Shown: positions 13,483-15,746 of the stretch, piece after piece
Position numbering within the stretch: position 1 is the first letter of the stretch
Layout of the letters: every line of letters begins with the position of its first letter
From: Verrucomicrobiota bacterium
GTDB taxonomy: Bacteria > Verrucomicrobiota > Verrucomicrobiia > Chthoniobacterales > UBA10450
Direction of reading: 5' to 3'
Length of the DNA: 15,746 bases
Assembly: GCA_003219115.1 (NCBI GenBank)
Contig: QHPN01000117.1
Location: 1 to 15,746 of the forward strand
Made by a program: the position numbers and the translations under genes
Notes under the pieces: model-generated
What the model was told of the DNA's origin: nothing
Seen by the model: the letters and a program-made list of their open reading frames with translations, nothing else
Database searches by the model: none

Positions 13483-15084
13483 AACGTTCTGCTTCGCACG
13501 CTCCCCGATTTAGGCAAAAATGTCCTCTTGCATATGGCATCTGATCCTGCATTAATCGGGCTTCCTTCCGGCGTTTCCGCTGAGGAAGCCGCCGCCCAGT
13601 TCGATCAACTGCAACGAAAACTTGTTCCGCTCTGGCGTTTAATCGAGTCCTTCAATCAAGAGGAACAAACCATCGTCGTCGTGCCGTCAATGTCTGTCGA
13701 TAAGACGGCAACAGGTTCTGAGACCCAGGGCTACGAAGAACGTTTTCTCTTTCTGCTTTTGCTGCTCGCGCAACCGCGCGCGCGGATGATCTATGTCACT
13801 TCCCAGGCGATCCACCCCAGCGTGATCGAATATTACCTCGATCTCCTTTCCGGAGTCATTCCCAGTCACGCCCTGCGCCGGCTCACCTTGCTTTCGCCCT
13901 ACGACGATTCCGACCGACCTCTCAGTCTCAAGCTGCTCGAGCGACCCCGCCTCCTTGAGCGAATCGAAGCCGGCATCCTCAACAAAGATCGCGCCCATCT
14001 CATCTGCTACAATACTACCTTCCTCGAACGCAACCTCGCCTTGCGTCTGGGAATTCCGCTTTACGGCGCGGATCCGCTGCATCTTGCTTTCGGAACGAAA
14101 AGTGGATGCCGTCAATTATTTGCCCGCGCGGGAATCAATCATCCCCTCGGTTTCGACAATCTGACCAGCATCGATGACGTCGTCTCGGCGCTGGTTCAAA
14201 TGCACGCCAAGCGACCGTCGATGACACACGCGATCGTGAAACTCAATGAGGGCGTGTCCGGAGAAGGCAACGCTACCATTGATCTATCCAATTTATCTGA
14301 GCCTGCTAGTGCTGCCATCGCCGGGCGCGTGCGCGGAATGCGTTTCGAACATGGCAAAGTTAACTTCGATGAGTACGCGGCCAGGCTTCGCGCCCGCGGC
14401 GGAGTAGTCGAAGAACGCGTCGGCGTCGGAGCCAGTGAAGTGCGTAGTCCGAGTGTGCAGTTGCGCATTACGCCGCTGGGCAAAGTGGAACTACTTTCGA
14501 CGCACGATCAGATGCTAGGCGGTCCGACCGGACAGACCTACCTCGGCTGCATCTTTCCCGCTGATCCTGCTTACGCCGTCGCCATCACCCGCGACGCCGC
14601 CAGGGTCGGCGAGCTTTTGCGAGACGCCGGCGTCATCGGCCGTTTCGCGATCGACTTTGTCGTGACTCGCGCGCACGATAGCGCGTCGTGGGAAACCTAC
14701 GCGATTGAGATCAATCTCCGGAAAGGCGGAACTACGCATCCTTTCCTGACCCTGCAATTTCTTACTGGCGGCATTTATGATCCGGAAAGCGCGACATTTA
14801 TCGCGCCGAACGGACACAAAAAATTTCTCGTTGCGAGCGATCACCTCGAATCACCGAAGTACAAAGGATTCACCCCGGACGATCTTTTCGATCTGGTCGT
14901 GCGGCGTGGTCTGCACTTCGGACAAGTCCGCCAAAGCGGGGTTGTCTTTCACATGCTGAGCGCTCTCGGCAGCCACGGGCGTTTGGGTTTAACCGCAGTC
15001 GGTAACTCACCCGAAGAAGCGCAATCGATCTTCGACAAAGCCAAGCGCGTCCTGGATGAAGAAGCGCGCTTTGACGAATTGTAG
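13450..15084 (+). CDS. PGM1-like ATP-grasp ligase
   Basis: A 544-aa protein resembling the peptide-ligase PGM1-related family. N-terminal region (about 40-230): 'LVPLWRLIESFNQEEQTIVV', 'RARMIYVTSQAIHPSVIEYY', 'PLYGADPLHLAFGTKSGCRQ'. The ATP-grasp core has 'AIVKLNEGVSGEGNA' with Lys264 and a Gly-rich nucleotide loop, and 'YAIEINLRKGGTTHP' with Glu420 and Asn422 as probable Mg ligands. Residues from about 465 form a PGM1_C-type domain ('LESPKYKGFTPDDLFDLVVR', 'GVVFHMLSALGSHGRLGLTA'). PGM1 of pheganomycin biosynthesis joins a peptide to a nonproteinogenic amino acid; the substrate here is unknown. The start at 13450 is uncertain: its first codons lie in an inverted repeat and GGAG is 17 nt away. 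Met29 (13534) is an alternative. It is probably co-transcribed with the cupin. Confidence 0.88.
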   Translation: MLANQVNPVNPNVLLRTLPDLGKNVLLHMASDPALIGLPSGVSAEEAAAQFDQLQRKLVPLWRLIESFNQEEQTIVVVPSMSVDKTATGSETQGYEERFLFLLLLLAQPRARMIYVTSQAIHPSVIEYYLDLLSGVIPSHALRRLTLLSPYDDSDRPLSLKLLERPRLLERIEAGILNKDRAHLICYNTTFLERNLALRLGIPLYGADPLHLAFGTKSGCRQLFARAGINHPLGFDNLTSIDDVVSALVQMHAKRPSMTHAIVKLNEGVSGEGNATIDLSNLSEPASAAIAGRVRGMRFEHGKVNFDEYAARLRARGGVVEERVGVGASEVRSPSVQLRITPLGKVELLSTHDQMLGGPTGQTYLGCIFPADPAYAVAITRDAARVGELLRDAGVIGRFAIDFVVTRAHDSASWETYAIEINLRKGGTTHPFLTLQFLTGGIYDPESATFIAPNGHKKFLVASDHLESPKYKGFTPDDLFDLVVRRGLHFGQVRQSGVVFHMLSALGSHGRLGLTAVGNSPEEAQSIFDKAKRVLDEEARFDEL

Positions 15085-15140
15085 ATCTAATATTCTGGGC
15101 CAACGAATCACCCACCTTCACGAAGCTCCGGCGCGGCAGG

Positions 15141-15195
15141 CACGAATTACACGAAAACAAATGAGGTTTCTCCTGTGTGATTCGTGTATTTCGTG
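15141..15195. repeat. inverted pair of CACGAATTACACGAA
   Basis: CACGAATTACACGAA (15141-15155) and its reverse complement with one mismatch, TTCGTGTATTTCGTG (15181-15195), flank 25 bp. They could fold into a 15-bp stem just downstream of the ligase stop. A third direct copy is at 15728-15742. It is probably a dispersed palindromic element; it could act as a transcription end, but no U-tract follows. Confidence 0.7.
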
Positions 15196-15301
15196 GGCAA
15201 CAATCTTTGAGTGTTGCTGATCACTGTTCACAAAACATTGATCACTAACTTCACTTCGGTGCGTCGCGTTGAAAGGCGTTGATCTTGCAGCTGTAGCCCG
15301 C

Positions 15302-15330
15302 ATCGATGATGCCGGCCCCGGATCATCGAT
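15302..15330. repeat. GC-rich hairpin
   Basis: ATCGATGAT (15302-15310) pairs with ATCATCGAT (15322-15330). The intervening CCGG-CC-CCGG extends the stem, with one bulged G. It could be a short repeat element or a terminator-like stem; no T-run follows. Confidence 0.55.
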
Positions 15331-15352
15331 CCCGGCACAACACTGCGGAAGA

Positions 15353-15413
15353 TTGTAGTGCGTCTCTGTGAGACGTCAGTTTTCAAATGGCGACTGACAC
15401 AGTCGCCCTACAA
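15353..15413. repeat. 61-bp two-hairpin element with closing stem
   Basis: TTGTAG (15353-15358) and CTACAA (15408-15413) form an outer stem. Inside are CGTCTC-TGT-GAGACG (15361-15375, perfect 6-bp stem) and GGCGACTG-ACA-CAGTCGCC (15389-15407, perfect 8-bp stem). The whole could fold as a three-way junction. I recall 'GGCGACTGxCxCAGTCGCC' elements from Verrucomicrobia intergenic DNA, unverified. Probably a REP- or MITE-like non-autonomous element. Confidence 0.7.
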
Positions 15414-15448
15414 CGCTTTCTGAGCCCTAAACCTTGAACCCCTTTTCG

Positions 15449-15472
15449 GAGCATGAGCATGAGTATGAGTAA
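15449..15472. repeat. four tandem hexamers GAG(C/T)A(T/A)
   Basis: GAGCAT, GAGCAT, GAGTAT and GAGTAA follow one another in non-coding DNA. The same kind of degenerate short tandem is seen at 10217-10244. No function is suggested by position. Confidence 0.65.
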
Positions 15473-15524
15473 GAGGAACTCGCCCTCCCGTCCCTGTCCC
15501 TGTTGGCCTCTGCAGTGAATCGGA

Positions 15525-15677
15525 CTACTTGCCAATGAGAATACAAACGCCTGCCGCCAGCGCGATAAGATTGAGGAGCAAAATGGCCGGGCCGAAATAA
15601 ACGCCAAAACCCATGAGGCCATAAATAATCAGGTAAAGCGCGACCAAAATCATGCCGATGCTTCTATTCGATTTCAT
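15525..15677 (-). CDS. small two-helix membrane protein, 50 aa
   Basis: From ATG 15677 to TAG at 15525-15527 the minus strand encodes a very hydrophobic 50-aa protein. It has a short basic start (MKSNRS), helix 1 'IGMILVALYLIIYGLMGFG' (about 7-25), a turn around 'YFGP' and helix 2 'AILLLNLIALAAGVCILIG' (about 31-49), ending in Lys. The composition and clean two-helix pattern are hard to get by chance in this GC-rich DNA. I have a recollection of similar short bacterial proteins annotated as hypothetical. The ribosome-binding site is weak (AAGAG about 7 nt upstream). It stands alone, with 440 bp of repeat-bearing non-coding DNA on its left. Function unknown. Confidence 0.7.
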   Translation of the reverse strand: MKSNRSIGMILVALYLIIYGLMGFGVYFGPAILLLNLIALAAGVCILIGK

Positions 15678-15727
15678 GGCGTTACTCTTTTAGATCGTCC
15701 ATCGACTGACAATCACAAATCTTGGCC

Positions 15728-15742
15728 CACGAATCACACGAA
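15728..15742. repeat. third copy of CACGAATTACACGAA-type repeat
   Basis: CACGAATCACACGAA differs by one base from the copy at 15141-15155 and lies in the same orientation. It flanks the 50-aa membrane protein gene on the other side and may have an inverted partner beyond the window edge. Confidence 0.6.
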
Positions 15743-15746
15743 ACAC

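Noticed and set aside
15302..15413. Rho-independent terminator for the ligase gene
   Set aside because: The stems are strong but no T-run follows and they lie more than 200 bp after the stop codon; a repeat element is a better description.
15383..15622. 79-codon minus-strand frame
   Set aside because: It crosses the hairpin element and hexamer repeats and overlaps the much more convincing 50-aa membrane protein in another frame.

Overview
The window carries about fourteen intact or near-intact protein genes, several decayed ones and a repeat-rich 3' end. Nearly everything from position 1 to 10168 is on the minus strand. I see no rRNA, tRNA, CRISPR array, transposase or phage gene. Moderately high GC, numerous palindromic and short-tandem intergenic repeats, stress/detoxification genes and many pseudogenes suggest a soil-type bacterium. 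The style of the repeats reminds me of Verrucomicrobiota (Chthoniobacterales/'Spartobacteria'); this is a recollection and Acidobacteriota remain possible.

Region 1 (1-3129, minus): a compact operon led by an ArsR-type repressor. It continues with a 58-aa Cys-x-x-Cys one-helix protein, a DUF899 thioredoxin-like protein, two SRPBCC/AHSA1 proteins, a GFA-fold (CENP-V/GFA) Zn protein, and a third SRPBCC protein cut by the left edge. Genes overlap by 1 to 44 bp or are closely spaced. A near-perfect palindrome lies over the arsR start codon and -10 box, pointing to autoregulation of a leaderless or almost leaderless transcript.

Region 2 (3166-4529, minus): a scrapyard. It holds the C-terminal remnant of an ABC-2 permease with a frameshift, an intact DoxX-like membrane protein, and an alpha/beta-hydrolase pseudogene lacking both ends.

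Region 3 (4544-8172, minus): a TetR - HlyD-type adaptor lipoprotein - ABC ATPase - ABC-2 permease export operon with ATGA overlaps at two junctions. A perfect 9-bp inverted repeat upstream of tetR is the probable operator. The permease reading frame is broken by one indel near 5277.

Region 4 (8384-10168, minus): two paralogues of a small 'FDF-x(2)-G-x-W' protein family. One is an exported copy with an internal deletion. The other is intact and fused in frame to a NIPSNAP-type module.

Region 5 (10379-15084): a secreted S9-family serine peptidase (plus), a small exported protein of unknown function (minus), and a plus-strand pair made of a cupin and a PGM1-like ATP-grasp ligase. An inverted repeat spans the cupin/ligase junction.

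Region 6 (15085-15746): about 440 bp of non-coding DNA rich in hairpins and repeats, then a 50-aa two-helix membrane protein gene (minus). A further repeat copy runs to the right edge.
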